This document shows positions 1 to 14,667 of a stretch of DNA of 64,000 nt, one piece after another. The position numbers were made by a program, and so were the translations under genes. Where the stretch lies: positions 62,001-126,000 of the forward strand of contig NZ_BAEI01000056.1 of the NCBI RefSeq assembly GCF_000241325.1, in the 5' to 3' direction. The stretch is from Gordonia polyisoprenivorans NBRC 16320 = JCM 10675. GTDB taxonomy: Bacteria > Actinomycetota > Actinomycetes > Mycobacteriales > Mycobacteriaceae. The notes under the pieces were generated by a model. The model was not told the DNA's origin and searched no databases. It saw only the letters and a list, made by a program, of their open reading frames with translations. The stretch's first letter is position 1; every line of letters begins with the position of its first letter.

Positions 1-1
1 C

Positions 2-208
2 GCCTTCACCCGCCGATGGTGCGGGGGAGCCGACGTCAAACTCGGATTCGTCCTCGGTGGCCTCCTCGCGCACCCGGTCGCGGCACTGCTGATGGTTGCG
101 CTCGCCCAGGTGGGAGTCCTGATCGGACATCGGCGTGGCGGCCCGGTGCGACGCCCGCACGGCCCCACGCTGATCCTTGCCGCGGTCCTCGTCCTGGCGA
201 TCGGTTGA
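2..208 (+). CDS. prepilin peptidase (A24 family), C-terminal fragment
   Basis: The 5' end lies outside the window; 68 residues remain. The fragment carries [13 protein letters not shown], matching the second catalytic aspartate region of type IV prepilin peptidases (GxGDVKL), with the middle glycine replaced by alanine. It then has two hydrophobic stretches and an HGP motif before the stop, the usual end of small actinobacterial A24 enzymes. Members are membrane aspartyl proteases that cut leader peptides from pilin-like proteins. A gene of this family sits near aroE/aroC in Mycobacterium tuberculosis, which supports the call. The stop is 88 bp before aroC. Confidence 0.75.
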   Translation, partial: AFTRRWCGGADVKLGFVLGGLLAHPVAALLMVALAQVGVLIGHRRGGPVRRPHGPTLILAAVLVLAIG

Positions 209-296
209 GGCTCGTGCGCCGGTCGTCGGCGCCGGCGGCCGGGCCTGGTCAAGGCTGTTCGCGGGCCGCGTGGCCCGCATGGAACAATGGATTCTT

Positions 297-1483
297 GTGT
301 TGCGCTGGATAACAGCCGGAGAGTCGCATGGCCCGGCACTCGTGGCGATCGTCGAGGGTATGGTCGCCGGAGTTGAGATCACCTCGTCGGATATCGCCGA
401 ACAGTTGGCCCGTCGCCGTCTCGGATACGGACGAGGGGCCCGGATGAAGTTCGAGGCAGACAAGGTGACGGTGATCGGCGGTCTGCGCCACGGACTCTCG
501 ATGGGCGGTCCGATCGCGGTCGAGATCGGCAACACCGAGTGGCCCAAATGGGAGACGGTGATGTCGGCCGATCCGGTCGATGCCGCCGAACTCGACGGCA
601 GCGCGCGCAATGCGCCCCTCACCCGTCCGCGTCCCGGGCATGCCGACTACTCGGGGATGCTCAAGTACGGCTTCGACGATGCGCGCCCGGTGCTCGAGCG
701 GGCCAGCGCCCGCGAAACTGCCGCGCGGGTCGCCGCGGGCACCGTCGCCCGCAACTTCCTGCGGCAGGTGCTCGGCGTTGACGTCGTCTCGCACGTGATC
801 TCCATCGGGGCGAGCGAGCCCTACGACGGCCCGCCGCCCCGGATCGCCGACCTCGAGGCGATCGACGCAAGCCCGGTCCGTGCCTTCGACTCCGACGCCG
901 AGGCGGCGATGATCGCCGAGATCGAGGCGGCCAAGAAGGACGGCGACACCCTCGGTGGCGTGGTGGAGGTCGTCGCGACGAATGTGCCGGTCGGGCTCGG
1001 CTCGCACGTGAGTGGTGAGACCCGCCTCGACGCCCGACTCGCCGGTGCACTCATGGGGATCCAGGCGATCAAGGGTGTCGAGGTCGGTGACGGTTTCGCG
1101 ACCGCGCGTCGCCGTGGCAGCGCCGCCCACGACGAGATGGTCCCCGGGCCCGACGGCGTGCTGCGGTCGACCAACCGGGCCGGTGGCCTCGAGGGCGGCA
1201 TGACCAACGGCGAGGACGTGCGGGTGCGGGTGGCGATGAAGCCGATCTCGACGGTGCCGCGCGCCCTGTCGACCATCGACATGAGCACCGGCGATCAGGC
1301 CAGCGCCATCCATCAACGATCGGACGTGTGCGCGGTGCCCGCGGCGGGTGTGGTCGCCGAGGCCATGGTCGCGCTGGTACTCGCCCAGGCGGCGCTGGAG
1401 AAGTTCGGCGGCGATTCGGCCACCGAAACCGGTGAGAACCTGCGCGGCTACCTCAAGCACGTCGAGTCCCGGCCCCCGCGTTC

Positions 1484-1487
<4 letters not shown>
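297..1487 (+). CDS. aroC: chorismate synthase
   Basis: Chorismate synthase converts 5-enolpyruvylshikimate-3-phosphate to chorismate using reduced FMN, the last common step to aromatic amino acids, folate and menaquinone. The predicted protein has 396 residues, the normal length. GESHG (about residues 8-12) with its catalytic-region histidine, LGYGRGARM near residue 45 and [10 protein letters not shown] near residues 296-305 are the family signatures. I chose GTG 297, which gives [12 protein letters not shown], the N-terminus usual in actinobacteria. An in-frame ATG at 279 would add six residues and has no better ribosome site. The stop overlaps aroK by 4 nt (ATGA). Confidence 0.96.
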
Positions 1488-3165
<1,678 letters not shown>

Positions 3166-3225
3166 GCCTGATGATTCTGGGACTGATGATTCTGGGCCGC
3201 ACGATTCTGGGCCGGACAACGAGGG
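3166..3225 (+). repeat. 15-bp tandem repeat after aroB
   Basis: Three copies of a 15-bp unit ending in ATTCTGG run from the base after the aroB stop: 3166-3180, 3181-3195 and 3196-3210. A fourth diverged unit follows to 3225. Copies 1 and 2 differ at one or two positions and copy 3 at more. The array supplies the upstream region of the next gene, whose likely ribosome site (GAGGGA) lies in the degenerate last unit. Confidence 0.8.
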
Positions 3226-3234
3226 ACGGCGTCG

Positions 3235-3792
3235 GTGTGTGAACAGTGTGTCGTCTCGCCCGTCTACTTCGGCGAACCGCTACCCGGGTGGACGCTGGCG
3301 CGCGCTCGGTTGGAATCGCCGGTGGCCGACTGGCGCCAGGGACAGTGGGGACTGATCCGCGCGGACGACCCGACTTTCGTGTGGTGGACCACCCCGACAC
3401 CGAGTCCGACGCGGGGTATGTCGGAGGACGAGGAAGACGCGTGGTGGGCCGAACGGGCTGGGGGACACCAGGACCTCGCGGCGCAGGACCCCGAGGTCGA
3501 ACGCGAACTCTGGGCCACCGACGAACGGTGCGCCGACTTCCTCTCCGCTTTCCGTGCGTGCTCACCGAACGACGGCTTCGATCTGGTGACCGCCGCCGCC
3601 CACTGTGGCTACGAACGTGCTCGTGACGGAGTTTTCGAGATCTGGTTCTTCGACTACCTGGGTGACCATCTTCGCAGCGCGCCTGCAGAGGTCGATCCGT
3701 ACGATGAGCGGCCCGAGTTGGTGCGCGATCTGCCCTTCGACGCCACTATCGGGCGGCACCCGTTGCCTGGCGAGCCGTTCTACCGACAGTGA
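3235..3792 (+). CDS. hypothetical protein, 185 aa
   Basis: I do not recognise this family. The acidic, tryptophan-rich soluble protein has no signal peptide or membrane segment. Two cysteines at positions 2 and 5 (MCEQC) are followed by an acidic stretch, EDEEDAWW, and a C-terminal half with AAHCGYERA and EIWFFDYLGDHL. The start is GTG 3235, 10 nt after GAGGGA. Codon use resembles its neighbours. It sits where aroD lies in M. tuberculosis but has no dehydratase motif. It converges on the next gene; a weak 5-bp hairpin at 3806-3820 lies between them. Confidence 0.6.
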   Translation: MCEQCVVSPVYFGEPLPGWTLARARLESPVADWRQGQWGLIRADDPTFVWWTTPTPSPTRGMSEDEEDAWWAERAGGHQDLAAQDPEVERELWATDERCADFLSAFRACSPNDGFDLVTAAAHCGYERARDGVFEIWFFDYLGDHLRSAPAEVDPYDERPELVRDLPFDATIGRHPLPGEPFYRQ

Positions 3793-3828
3793 GTCTCCGC
3801 ACGCTGCCCGAGGACCGGGCGAGGTGCG

Positions 3829-4329
3829 TCAGACCCGCTCGATCTGCTCGGTTGGTTGCGCGTCGGGGTGCACCGACCAGTCGTCGTCATGGGAGTTCTT
3901 GCGCTGATCGCGGCGCATCAGCCAGCGACCCACCGCCGCGCCGACGAACGCGGGGACAAAGATCAGCAGCGCGGTGAACGAGCCACCGGCGATCAGTTCG
4001 ACCCACAAGCTGGCCTGGCCGATCCCGGCGAAGACGAAGCTGCCCAGGATCCAGGAGATGAGGCCCGCGACGACACCTGCGAAGACGCCGGCCTTGAGCC
4101 AGCGGACGGTCAGGTCCTCGTAATCGTCGGGATCGGGGTTGGCCCGCGCGTCGGCGATGCCGTCGATGCCGCCCCAGAGCAGGGACACCAGCACGACCAC
4201 GGCGACCGCGATCGTCTTCCACACCGTGGAATGCAGGGGAGCGTGGATGATGGCCAGTCCGAGTACCACTCGGGCCGCGACGTGTACCGCGGTCATGACG
4301 ACTCCGCGCAGCAACCAGGAGGAGAACAT
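3829..4329 (-). CDS. B-4DMT-type integral membrane protein
   Basis: The 166-residue protein has four hydrophobic segments (roughly residues 7-27, 36-53, 80-103 and 110-135) and a hydrophilic acidic tail, matching the small actinobacterial membrane family often named B-4DMT transporter (Rv2536-like), found beside pepQ in mycobacteria. Substrate and transport activity are not established. I chose ATG 4329 because a minus-strand TAACGT box at 4342-4337 ends exactly 7 nt before it, which fits a leaderless transcript. A GTG at 4338 would add three residues. It is divergent from pepQ. Confidence 0.75.
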   Translation of the reverse strand: MFSSWLLRGVVMTAVHVAARVVLGLAIIHAPLHSTVWKTIAVAVVVLVSLLWGGIDGIADARANPDPDDYEDLTVRWLKAGVFAGVVAGLISWILGSFVFAGIGQASLWVELIAGGSFTALLIFVPAFVGAAVGRWLMRRDQRKNSHDDDWSVHPDAQPTEQIERV

Positions 4330-4419
4330 GCCGAACACGTTACTAGAGGGTCAGCACATCCAGTGCTCTTGGCCACACTTTGAATCATGTCGTAGGTCCT
4401 GTCCCGGAATGCGTCGGGC

Positions 4420-4425
4420 TAGCGT
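4420..4425 (+). promoter_or_regulatory. -10 box of pepQ, leaderless promoter
   Basis: TAGCGT ends 6 nt before the pepQ ATG at 4432, and no ribosome binding site lies between them. Transcription would start at or next to the start codon. Confidence 0.6.
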
Positions 4426-4431
4426 GAACCG

Positions 4432-5538
4432 ATGACCCCCACACATGACCACGCCGGTCGTCGTGATCGGCTGCGCGACCTGATCGTCAGTGGTGACCAC
4501 GCCGTCGATGCCTTCCTGGTCGGTGATCTCACCAACGTGCGCTACCTGACCGGGTTCACCGGCTCCAACGGTGCGGTGTTGATCTCGGCCTCGGGTCCGG
4601 CGGGTGACCGGATCTGCACCGACGGCCGTTATCAGACCCAGGTCGGTGAGCAAGCCGGCGACCTCGAGGCCGTCCTCGCCCGCGACTGCCCACCGGCACT
4701 GCTGCGCGTCGCCGCCGACGCCGGGGCGCGCCGGGTCGGTTTCGAGGCCGACGCCCTCACGGTCGCCGCGCACCGGGCCCTCGGTGCGGACGCACCCGAC
4801 GGTGTCGAACTCGTCGGCCGGACCGGCCTGGTCCAGGGCCTACGGGAAATCAAGGATGCCGGGGAGATCGCACTGCTGCGGCAGGCCTGCCGGATCGGCG
4901 ACGAGGCACTCGCGGCACTCATCGACGGCGGAGGATTACGGGCGGGTGCCACCGAACGAGAGGTCGCTCGCGCCCTGGAATGGGAGATGTACCGGCACGG
5001 CGCCGACGCGGTGGCCTTCGAGACGATCGTCGCCGCCGGCGCCCATTCGGCGATCCCACACCATCGCCCCACCCACGAGGTGCTCGCCGACGGCGACTTC
5101 GTCAAGATCGACTTCGGTGCGGTGTTCGGCGGTTACCACTCGGACATGACCCGGACCTTCGTGCTCGGTCGCGCCGCACCGTGGCAGCGTGAGATCTACG
5201 AGCTCGTCGCCACCGCACAGTCCGCCGGTCGGGCGGCGCTGCACCCAGGTGCCGACCTGCGCGGGGTGGACGCCGCGGCCCGGACGGTGATCGCCGACGC
5301 CGGTCACGCGGAGAACTACGTGCACGGTCTCGGACACGGAGTCGGCCTCGAGATCCACGAAGCGCCCGGAATCGGCAAGCTCGCAACGGGTACACTGCCT
5401 TGCGGCGCAGCGGTGACCGTGGAACCCGGGGTCTACCTCCCGGGCCGAGGTGGAGTCAGGATCGAGGACACCCTCGTCGTCACCGACGGCGATCCGGAGC
5501 TGCTGACCGCCAGCGACAAGACATTCACCGTCATCTGA
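4432..5538 (+). CDS. pepQ: Xaa-Pro dipeptidase / M24 aminopeptidase
   Basis: This cytoplasmic metallopeptidase of family M24B removes residues in front of proline. The 368-residue protein has a creatinase-like N-terminal domain (to about residue 135) and a pita-bread catalytic domain. All five metal ligands are visible: D227 in VKIDFG, D238 in YHSDMTR, H302 in [11 protein letters not shown]331 in VEPGVYL and E345 in RIEDT. The family role is peptide turnover. It precedes efp by 35 nt, the order seen in mycobacteria. The start follows a leaderless promoter. Confidence 0.93.
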   Translation: MTPTHDHAGRRDRLRDLIVSGDHAVDAFLVGDLTNVRYLTGFTGSNGAVLISASGPAGDRICTDGRYQTQVGEQAGDLEAVLARDCPPALLRVAADAGARRVGFEADALTVAAHRALGADAPDGVELVGRTGLVQGLREIKDAGEIALLRQACRIGDEALAALIDGGGLRAGATEREVARALEWEMYRHGADAVAFETIVAAGAHSAIPHHRPTHEVLADGDFVKIDFGAVFGGYHSDMTRTFVLGRAAPWQREIYELVATAQSAGRAALHPGADLRGVDAAARTVIADAGHAENYVHGLGHGVGLEIHEAPGIGKLATGTLPCGAAVTVEPGVYLPGRGGVRIEDTLVVTDGDPELLTASDKTFTVI

Positions 5539-5573
5539 CGGTTCTCGACGTCAAGAAGGAAGAGACGACACAT

Positions 5574-6137
5574 ATGGCGACCACCGCCGATTTCAAGAAC
5601 GGCCTCGTGCTGCGCATGGATGACCAGCTCTGGCAGATCCTGGAGTTCCAGCACGTCAAGCCCGGCAAGGGTCCGGCCTTCGTGCGCACCAAGATCAAGA
5701 ACATCCTGTCCGGCAAGACCGTTGACAAGACCTTCAACGCCGGGGTCAAGGTGGAGACCGCGACCGTCGACCGTCGCGACATGACCTACCTCTACAACGA
5801 CGGCACCGACTACGTCTTCATGGACGCCCAGGACTACGAGCAGTACTCGCTGGCACCGGCCACCGTCGGCGACGGCGCCCGGTTCCTGTTGGAGAACATG
5901 ACCGTGCAGGTCTCGCTCAACGACGGCACCCCGCTCTTCGTCGAACTGCCGGTCACCGTCGAGCTCGAGGTCACCCACACCGATCCGGGCCTGCAGGGCG
6001 ACCGCTCCACCGGCGGCACCAAGCCCGCCACCCTGGAGACGGGTGCCGAGATCGCGGTTCCGCTGTTCATCAACACCGGCGACAAACTGAAGGTCGACTC
6101 GCGCGACGGCAGTTACCTCGGCCGCGTCAACAACTAG
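5574..6137 (+). CDS. efp: translation elongation factor P
   Basis: EF-P binds the ribosome E site and relieves stalling at consecutive prolines. At 187 residues it has the normal length. The tip loop reads KPGKGPAF with K32 at the position modified in other bacteria; the symmetric PGKGP form is that of the actinobacterial subgroup reported to work without lysine modification. I see no modification enzyme gene (epmA, earP or ymfI) near it, but only this window is visible. ATG 5574 follows AAGGAAGA. It lies between pepQ and nusB. Confidence 0.96.
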   Translation: MATTADFKNGLVLRMDDQLWQILEFQHVKPGKGPAFVRTKIKNILSGKTVDKTFNAGVKVETATVDRRDMTYLYNDGTDYVFMDAQDYEQYSLAPATVGDGARFLLENMTVQVSLNDGTPLFVELPVTVELEVTHTDPGLQGDRSTGGTKPATLETGAEIAVPLFINTGDKLKVDSRDGSYLGRVNN

Positions 6138-6151
6138 CGAGATCCCCACAC

Positions 6152-6619
6152 GTGAAGCAGCCCGGAACCCGACACAAGGCGCGCCGCCGCGCCATCGACC
6201 TGCTGTTCGAGGCGGAGGCCAAGGACGTCAGCCCGGCCGAACTCGTCGCCGAACGGCGGGAGCTGGTGCAAACCGACGAGAGTGTCGGACAGATCCATCC
6301 CTACACCGCGCGGGTCGTCGACGGTCTGGTCGCCGACGAGGCGCAGATCGACGCGGTCATCTCCTCGCACCTGAAGGGCTGGACCCTGCAGCGACTACCC
6401 GCTGTGGATCGGGCGATCCTGCGCCTGGCCACCTGGGAGTTGTTCAACGCCACCGACGTCGATCCGATCGTCGTGGTCGACGAGGCGGTCGAGCTCGCCA
6501 AGGAACTGTCCACCGACGACTCGCCCGCCTTCGTCAACGGGGTGCTGCAGACGATCGCCGACCTCGCCCCGCAGGTGCGGGCCGCGCAGGCGGCGGGTTC
6601 GGACCGCGACAACCACTGA
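6152..6619 (+). CDS. nusB: transcription antitermination factor NusB
   Basis: NusB with NusE (S10) binds boxA RNA and supports antitermination on rRNA operons. The 155-residue protein is all helical in prediction, with the N-terminal [16 protein letters not shown] arginine-rich motif and the C-terminal [14 protein letters not shown] segment typical of the family. The start is GTG 6152, 14 nt after efp, with a weak ribosome site, so coupling to efp is likely. It ends the pepQ-efp-nusB unit, before the pyr operon leader. Confidence 0.94.
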   Translation: MKQPGTRHKARRRAIDLLFEAEAKDVSPAELVAERRELVQTDESVGQIHPYTARVVDGLVADEAQIDAVISSHLKGWTLQRLPAVDRAILRLATWELFNATDVDPIVVVDEAVELAKELSTDDSPAFVNGVLQTIADLAPQVRAAQAAGSDRDNH

Positions 6620-6656
6620 GCTCGAGTCCACCGGGGCCGGCGCGGCTCGAGTCCGG

Positions 6657-6686
6657 TTCGGCGTACACGATGCCGGCGTGTAGTCT
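6657..6686 (+). promoter_or_regulatory. candidate promoter of the pyr operon
   Basis: TTCGGC at 6657-6662 and TAGTCT at 6681-6686 are separated by 18 bp, predicting a start near 6693, just ahead of the PyrR leader. A 9-bp direct repeat (CTCGAGTCC, from 6621 and 6647) lies upstream. Confidence 0.45.
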
Positions 6687-6692
6687 TGGCCG

Positions 6693-6743
6693 CGACAGAC
6701 ATCCTTTAACGATCCGTCCCGTGAGGCGGAGAAGGAGGTCGGC
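6693..6743 (+). promoter_or_regulatory. PyrR-binding leader controlling pyrR translation
   Basis: The leader can fold so that TCCTT (6702-6706) pairs with AAGGA (6732-6736), masking the pyrR ribosome site AAGGAGG. CCG (6714-6716) pairs with CGG (6727-6729) above it. The top carries GTCCCGTGAGGC, which matches the conserved PyrR binding loop (CCnGnGAGG type). In mycobacteria PyrR represses pyr genes by blocking translation of such a leader, so the same mechanism is inferred here. The site lies directly upstream of GTG 6744. Confidence 0.75.
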
Positions 6744-7331
6744 GTGGTCACGCCCACCGACGGTGCACCCTCAGGTAGACGAGTTCTCCTCGACGCCGGC
6801 GACGTCTCGCGGACCATTGCCCGCGTCGCACACCAGGTGATCGAGAAGAACGCTCTCGACGCCCCCGACGCCCCCCGCGTCATCATCATCGGGATTCCCA
6901 CTCGCGGAACCACTCTCGCCGACCGCTTGGCCGCCAAGATCGGCGAATTCGCCGGACGCGACATCCCCGTCGGCTATCTCGACATCACCCTGTATCGCGA
7001 CGATCTGCGCGACAAACCCCACCGCCCTCTCGAGCGCACGATGGTGCCGCCCGGCGGCGTCGACCACGCGATCGTGATCCTCGTCGACGACGTCCTCTAC
7101 TCCGGTCGTACGGTGCGGGCCGCCCTCGACGCCCTGCGCGACCTCGGCCGCCCCGACGCGGTGCAACTCGCCGTCCTCATCGATCGCGGCCATCGCGAAT
7201 TGCCTTTGCGCGCAGACTATGTCGGCAAGAACATCCCGACCTCGCGTGACGAGAGCGTGGCCGTGCACCTCGTCGAGCACGACGGGCTCGACGAGGTCGT
7301 GCTGAGCGCGGCCGGGTCGGGGGATCGCTGA
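6744..7331 (+). CDS. pyrR: pyrimidine operon regulator / uracil phosphoribosyltransferase
   Basis: PyrR binds pyr mRNA when UMP or UTP is high and can also make UMP from uracil and PRPP. The 195-residue protein has the PRPP-binding motif [13 protein letters not shown] (D115, D116) and the substrate-side segment [15 protein letters not shown] 6744 follows AAGGAGG with 5-nt spacing; that ribosome site lies inside the leader hairpin. It heads a seven-gene operon in which each gene overlaps the next by 1-4 nt. Confidence 0.94.
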   Translation: MVTPTDGAPSGRRVLLDAGDVSRTIARVAHQVIEKNALDAPDAPRVIIIGIPTRGTTLADRLAAKIGEFAGRDIPVGYLDITLYRDDLRDKPHRPLERTMVPPGGVDHAIVILVDDVLYSGRTVRAALDALRDLGRPDAVQLAVLIDRGHRELPLRADYVGKNIPTSRDESVAVHLVEHDGLDEVVLSAAGSGDR

Positions 7332-8281
7332 TGCGGCACCTGCTGTCCACCGAGGACCTGTCGGCGGCCGAGGCCACCGAGTTGCTCGACGAGGCCGAAC
7401 GCTTCGAGCAGGCACTGACCGGACGTGAGGTCCGCAAGCTGCCGACGCTGCGCGGGCGCACCGTCATGACGGTCTTCTACGAGAACTCCACCCGCACCCG
7501 GGTGTCCTTCGAGACCGCAGGGAAATGGATGAGCGCCGACGTGATCAACGTCTCGGCCTCGAGTTCCTCGGTCGGCAAGGGCGAGTCGCTACGAGACACC
7601 GCGATGACCCTGCGCGCCATCGGCGCCGACGCGCTGATCGTTCGGCATCCGGCTTCGGGTGCGGCACAACAGATCGCGCAATGGACCGAGGGGCAGGACG
7701 GCATCGGTCCGTCGGTGATCAACGCCGGCGACGGCATGCACGAACACCCCACGCAGGCGCTGCTCGACGCCCTCACGCTGCGTCAACGACTCGGCTCGCT
7801 GCAGGGTCGCCGCGTCGCGATCGTCGGCGACGTCCTGCACTCCCGGGTGGCCCGCTCCAACGCTCATCTGCTCTCGACCCTCGGCGCGGAGGTGGTGCTG
7901 GTGGCGCCACCGACACTGCTGCCGGTGGGCGTCGACACCTGGCCGGTGACCGTGTCGAGCGACCTCGACGCCGAACTCCCGGCCGTGGACGCGGTGATGA
8001 TGCTGCGCGTACAGGCCGAACGCATGAACGGCGGTTTCTTCCCCAGTGCACGCGAATACTCGGTGCGCTACGGGCTCTCCGAGCGGCGGCTGGGATTACT
8101 CGGTGACGACGCGGTGATCCTGCACCCGGGACCGATGTTGCGTGGCATGGAGATCGGTTTCTCGGTCGCCGACGCACCCGCGGCGACCGTCCTGGAACAG
8201 GTGCGCAACGGAGTCCATGTGCGGATGGCGGTGTTGTTCCGCCTGCTCGTCGGGACCGAACAGTCAGGAGTATCGCAGTGA
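7331..8281 (+). CDS. pyrB: aspartate carbamoyltransferase catalytic subunit
   Basis: PyrB joins carbamoyl phosphate and aspartate, the committed step of pyrimidine synthesis. The 316-residue protein has the carbamoyl phosphate loop STRTR (residues 53-57, in [11 protein letters not shown]), then HPASGAAQQ and the HPTQALLD motif. No pyrI regulatory subunit gene is present, as in other actinobacteria. The ATG overlaps the pyrR stop by one base (TGATG). Confidence 0.96.
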   Translation: MRHLLSTEDLSAAEATELLDEAERFEQALTGREVRKLPTLRGRTVMTVFYENSTRTRVSFETAGKWMSADVINVSASSSSVGKGESLRDTAMTLRAIGADALIVRHPASGAAQQIAQWTEGQDGIGPSVINAGDGMHEHPTQALLDALTLRQRLGSLQGRRVAIVGDVLHSRVARSNAHLLSTLGAEVVLVAPPTLLPVGVDTWPVTVSSDLDAELPAVDAVMMLRVQAERMNGGFFPSAREYSVRYGLSERRLGLLGDDAVILHPGPMLRGMEIGFSVADAPAATVLEQVRNGVHVRMAVLFRLLVGTEQSGVSQ

Positions 8282-9588
8282 GCGCCCCGAGGAACATCGG
8301 AACTGTTGTCCTGCAACAGGTTCGGCCGTACGGCGAGGACCCGGTCGACGTGGTCGTCGTCGACGGGGTGATCACCGGGATCGGGACGTCGGTGACGGTG
8401 CCCGAGGGAGCCGAGCGCATCGACGGGGCCGGTGCCGTGCTCCTGCCGGGCCTCGTCGACCTGCACACCCACCTGCGCGAGCCGGGCCGGGAGGACACCG
8501 AGACCATCCGCACCGGCTCGCGGGCCGCGGCGCTCGGTGGGTACACGGCGGTGTTCGCGATGGCAAACACCGATCCGGTCGCCGACAACTCGACGATCAC
8601 CGACAACGTATGGCGGATCGGCCGCGACGTCGGTCTGGTCGACGTCCACCCGGTCGGTGCGGTCACCGTCGGCCTCGGCGGTCAGCAACTCGCCGAGATG
8701 GGCATGATGGCGGCCGGCGTCGCGGGTGTCCGCATGTTCAGCGACGACGGGAAGTGCGTCCACGACCCACTGATCATGCGGCGCGCCCTCGAATATGCCA
8801 CCGGCCTCGGCGTACTGATCGCCCAGCATGCCGAGGAGCCGCGACTGACCAAGGGGGCCGTCGCCCACGAGGGTGCGAACGCGGCACGGCTGGGTTTGAC
8901 CGGGTGGCCCCGCGCCGCCGAGGAATCGATCGTGGTGCGCGATGCGCTGCTGGCCCGCGATGCCGGGGCGCGAGTGCACATCTGCCACGCCTCCACCGAG
9001 GGCACCGTCGAGTTGGTGCGCTGGGCCAAGGAACAGGGCATCGCCATCACCGCCGAGGTCACCCCGCATCACCTGCTGCTCACCGACGAACGCCTGGCCA
9101 CCTACGACGCGGTCAACAAGGTGAACCCGCCGCTGCGGGAGGCCCGCGACACCGCAGCGCTGGTGCAGGCACTGGCCGACGGCATCGTCGACTGCGTGGC
9201 CACCGATCACGCGCCACACGCCGCGCAGGACAAGTGCTGCGAATTCGCCCTGGCCAAGCCCGGCATGCTCGGGCTCGAGACGGCGTTGCCGATCATCGTG
9301 GCGACCATGGTCGAACCCGGATTGCTGGACTGGCGCGGGGTCGCCCGGGTGATGAGCGAACGGCCCGCGCAGATCGTCGGACTCACCGATCAGGGTCGTC
9401 CCATCGCCGTCGGCGAACCGGCCAACCTGACCCTGGTCGACCCCGACTCGCCGTGGGTCGTGCGGGGAGACGAGCTGGCCAGTCTGTCGTCGAACACGCC
9501 GTACGAGGAGATGACGATGCCCGCGCGGGTGATCGCCACGCTGCTGCGGGGGGTCGTCACCGCCCGGGACGGGCAGGCGAGCGCATGA
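8278..9588 (+). CDS. pyrC: dihydroorotase, class I
   Basis: PyrC closes carbamoyl aspartate to dihydroorotate. The 436-residue amidohydrolase has the metal-binding HxH (H63, H65 in [10 protein letters not shown]), the FSDDGKC segment, [15 protein letters not shown] and the catalytic aspartate in ATDHAPH. Length and motifs fit the long class I form found with pyrB in Gram-positive bacteria. GTG 8278 overlaps the pyrB stop (GTGA). It is followed in the same operon by a small membrane protein gene. Confidence 0.96.
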   Translation: MSAPRNIGTVVLQQVRPYGEDPVDVVVVDGVITGIGTSVTVPEGAERIDGAGAVLLPGLVDLHTHLREPGREDTETIRTGSRAAALGGYTAVFAMANTDPVADNSTITDNVWRIGRDVGLVDVHPVGAVTVGLGGQQLAEMGMMAAGVAGVRMFSDDGKCVHDPLIMRRALEYATGLGVLIAQHAEEPRLTKGAVAHEGANAARLGLTGWPRAAEESIVVRDALLARDAGARVHICHASTEGTVELVRWAKEQGIAITAEVTPHHLLLTDERLATYDAVNKVNPPLREARDTAALVQALADGIVDCVATDHAPHAAQDKCCEFALAKPGMLGLETALPIIVATMVEPGLLDWRGVARVMSERPAQIVGLTDQGRPIAVGEPANLTLVDPDSPWVVRGDELASLSSNTPYEEMTMPARVIATLLRGVVTARDGQASA

Positions 9589-10151
9589 GTGAGATCTTCC
9601 TCGACCTGATCATCGTGATCGTCGTGCTGGCCGCGTGGCTGGCGCTGGTGGCCCTGTTGCTGCGGGGCTGGCGCAATCGAGGTCGACGCCAGGCCGAGGC
9701 GATCGGCGAGATCCCGGCGTTCCCCGGCGATCCGGGTATCGCGCTCCTCGGCCCGGATTCCGGACTGTACCTCGGTGCCACCCTCGCACCGAGCTGGCAG
9801 AACCGGGTCGCCGTCGGCGATTTCGGTGATCGCGCCGCCGCCGACCTCTCGGCGTTCACCGACGGCATCGGCATCGAGCGCGCCGGGGCGTCGACGATCT
9901 GGATACCGCGGTCGTCGATCACCGCGGTCCGTACCGAGAACGGCCATGCAGGGAAGGTGATGGGCCGCGGCGGCGTGCTGGTGATCCGCTGGACACTGCC
10001 GTCGGGAACCGAGATCGACTCGGGCTTCCGCGCCGACGACAAGGCCGTCTACCCGCCCTGGATCGCCGAATTCACCGCGACACCGGCCGATTCCGAGACC
10101 CCGGCCCACGTTGAGACACTGACCGATAGCGAACAGGGGAAAGATCAATGA
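9585..10151 (+). CDS. membrane-anchored PH-like protein in the pyr operon (Rv1382-like)
   Basis: The 188-residue protein has one N-terminal membrane helix (about residues 7-27, [14 protein letters not shown]) and then a beta-rich soluble domain with alternating hydrophobic residues, resembling the bacterial PH-like proteins encoded at this place (between pyrC and carA) in mycobacteria. No catalytic motif is visible. The ATG overlaps the pyrC stop and the stop overlaps carA, so it is made together with the pathway enzymes. Its role there is unknown; a membrane link for the pathway is only a guess. Confidence 0.75.
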   Translation: MSEIFLDLIIVIVVLAAWLALVALLLRGWRNRGRRQAEAIGEIPAFPGDPGIALLGPDSGLYLGATLAPSWQNRVAVGDFGDRAAADLSAFTDGIGIERAGASTIWIPRSSITAVRTENGHAGKVMGRGGVLVIRWTLPSGTEIDSGFRADDKAVYPPWIAEFTATPADSETPAHVETLTDSEQGKDQ

Positions 10152-11316
10152 CCGCAGCGGTTCTGGTGCTCGAGAACGGCCAGGTGTTCTCCGGGCAGCC
10201 CTACGGAGCCACCGGCGAGACACTCGGTGAGGCCGTGTTCTGCACCGCGATGACCGGATATCAGGAGACCCTGACCGACCCCAGCTATCACCGCCAGATC
10301 GTGGTGGCCACCGCACCGCAGATCGGCAACACCGGATGGAACACCGAGGACGGCGAATCGACCGGCAGCGCCGGCAGCGACGGCATCGACGGTGACTCCG
10401 GCAAGATCTGGGTGGCCGGTTACGCGATCCGCAATCCCACACGGCGCGTGTCGAATTGGCGAGCCACGACGAGCCTCGACGAGGAACTCACCCGTCAGGG
10501 CGTGGTCGGTATCGCCGGCATCGACACCCGCACGGTGGTGCGCATCCTGCGTGACCACGGATCGATGCGTGCCGGGGTGTTCTCCGGTCCGGCGCTCGCC
10601 TCGACCGAGGAGATGCTCGAGCGGGTACGCAGCCAGCCGTCGATGAAGGGCGCCGACCTCGCCGGCGAGGTGTCCACCGACCGGGGCTATCTCGTCGAGC
10701 CCGCGCAGCAGGCGCGACTGACCGTCGCCGCCATCGATCTGGGTATCAAGACCAACACCCCTCGGATGTTCACCCAGCGCGGCGTGGCGGTGCATGTGCT
10801 GCCCTCCGACACGTCCTTCGCGGCCATCCGCGAACTGCGGCCCGACGGGGTGTTCCTGTCCAACGGACCCGGCGACCCGGCGACCGCCGATGCCGCCGTC
10901 GCGCTGACCCGCGAGGTCCTCGGAGCGGATCTGCCACTGTTCGGGATCTGCTTCGGCAACCAGATCCTCGGGCGGGCGCTGGGCCGCGCCACCTACAAGA
11001 TGACCTTCGGACACCGCGGGATCAACATCCCGGTCATCGACCATGCCACCGGCACGGTGTCGATCACGTCGCAGAATCACGGGTTCGCTCTCGAGGGCGG
11101 GGCCGGCGAGGAGTTCGACACCGACTTCGGACGGGCCCGCGTCAGCCACACCTGCGCCAACGACGGAACCGTCGAGGGTGTCGAATTGCTCTCGGGCCGT
11201 GCGTTTTCGGTGCAGTACCACCCGGAGGCCGCGGCCGGACCCCATGACGCCGCCTACCTTTTCGACAAATTCGTCACCCTGCTCGAGGGTGACCGCGCCA
11301 ACGGAACGAGGGCCTG

Positions 11317-11317
<1 letters not shown>
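10148..11317 (+). CDS. carA: carbamoyl-phosphate synthase small subunit
   Basis: CarA hydrolyses glutamine and passes ammonia to CarB. The 389-residue protein has the CPSase small-chain N-domain and a class I glutamine amidotransferase domain. The catalytic triad is visible: C268 in GICFGNQI, and H358 with E360 in QYHPEA. GICFGNQ replaces the enterobacterial GICLGHQ, as is usual in actinobacteria. It overlaps the preceding gene by 4 nt, and its stop overlaps carB by one base. Confidence 0.96.

Positions 11318-14663
<3,346 letters not shown>

Positions 14664-14667
<4 letters not shown>

Noticed and set aside
279-296. ATG 279 as the aroC start
   Set aside because: It would add MEQWIL ahead of the conserved N-terminus and has no better ribosome site than GTG 297.
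249-1460. Long open frames on the strand opposite real genes (also 11440-13239, 21770-24136 and 41442-43760)
   Set aside because: They are antisense shadows created by high GC at third positions; translations are Arg/His/Gly-rich with no family motifs and lie wholly over genes with clear motifs.
3806-3820. GCCCG/CGGGC hairpin as a bidirectional terminator
   Set aside because: Only 5 bp with a 5-nt loop and no T-run on either strand; expected often by chance at this GC content.
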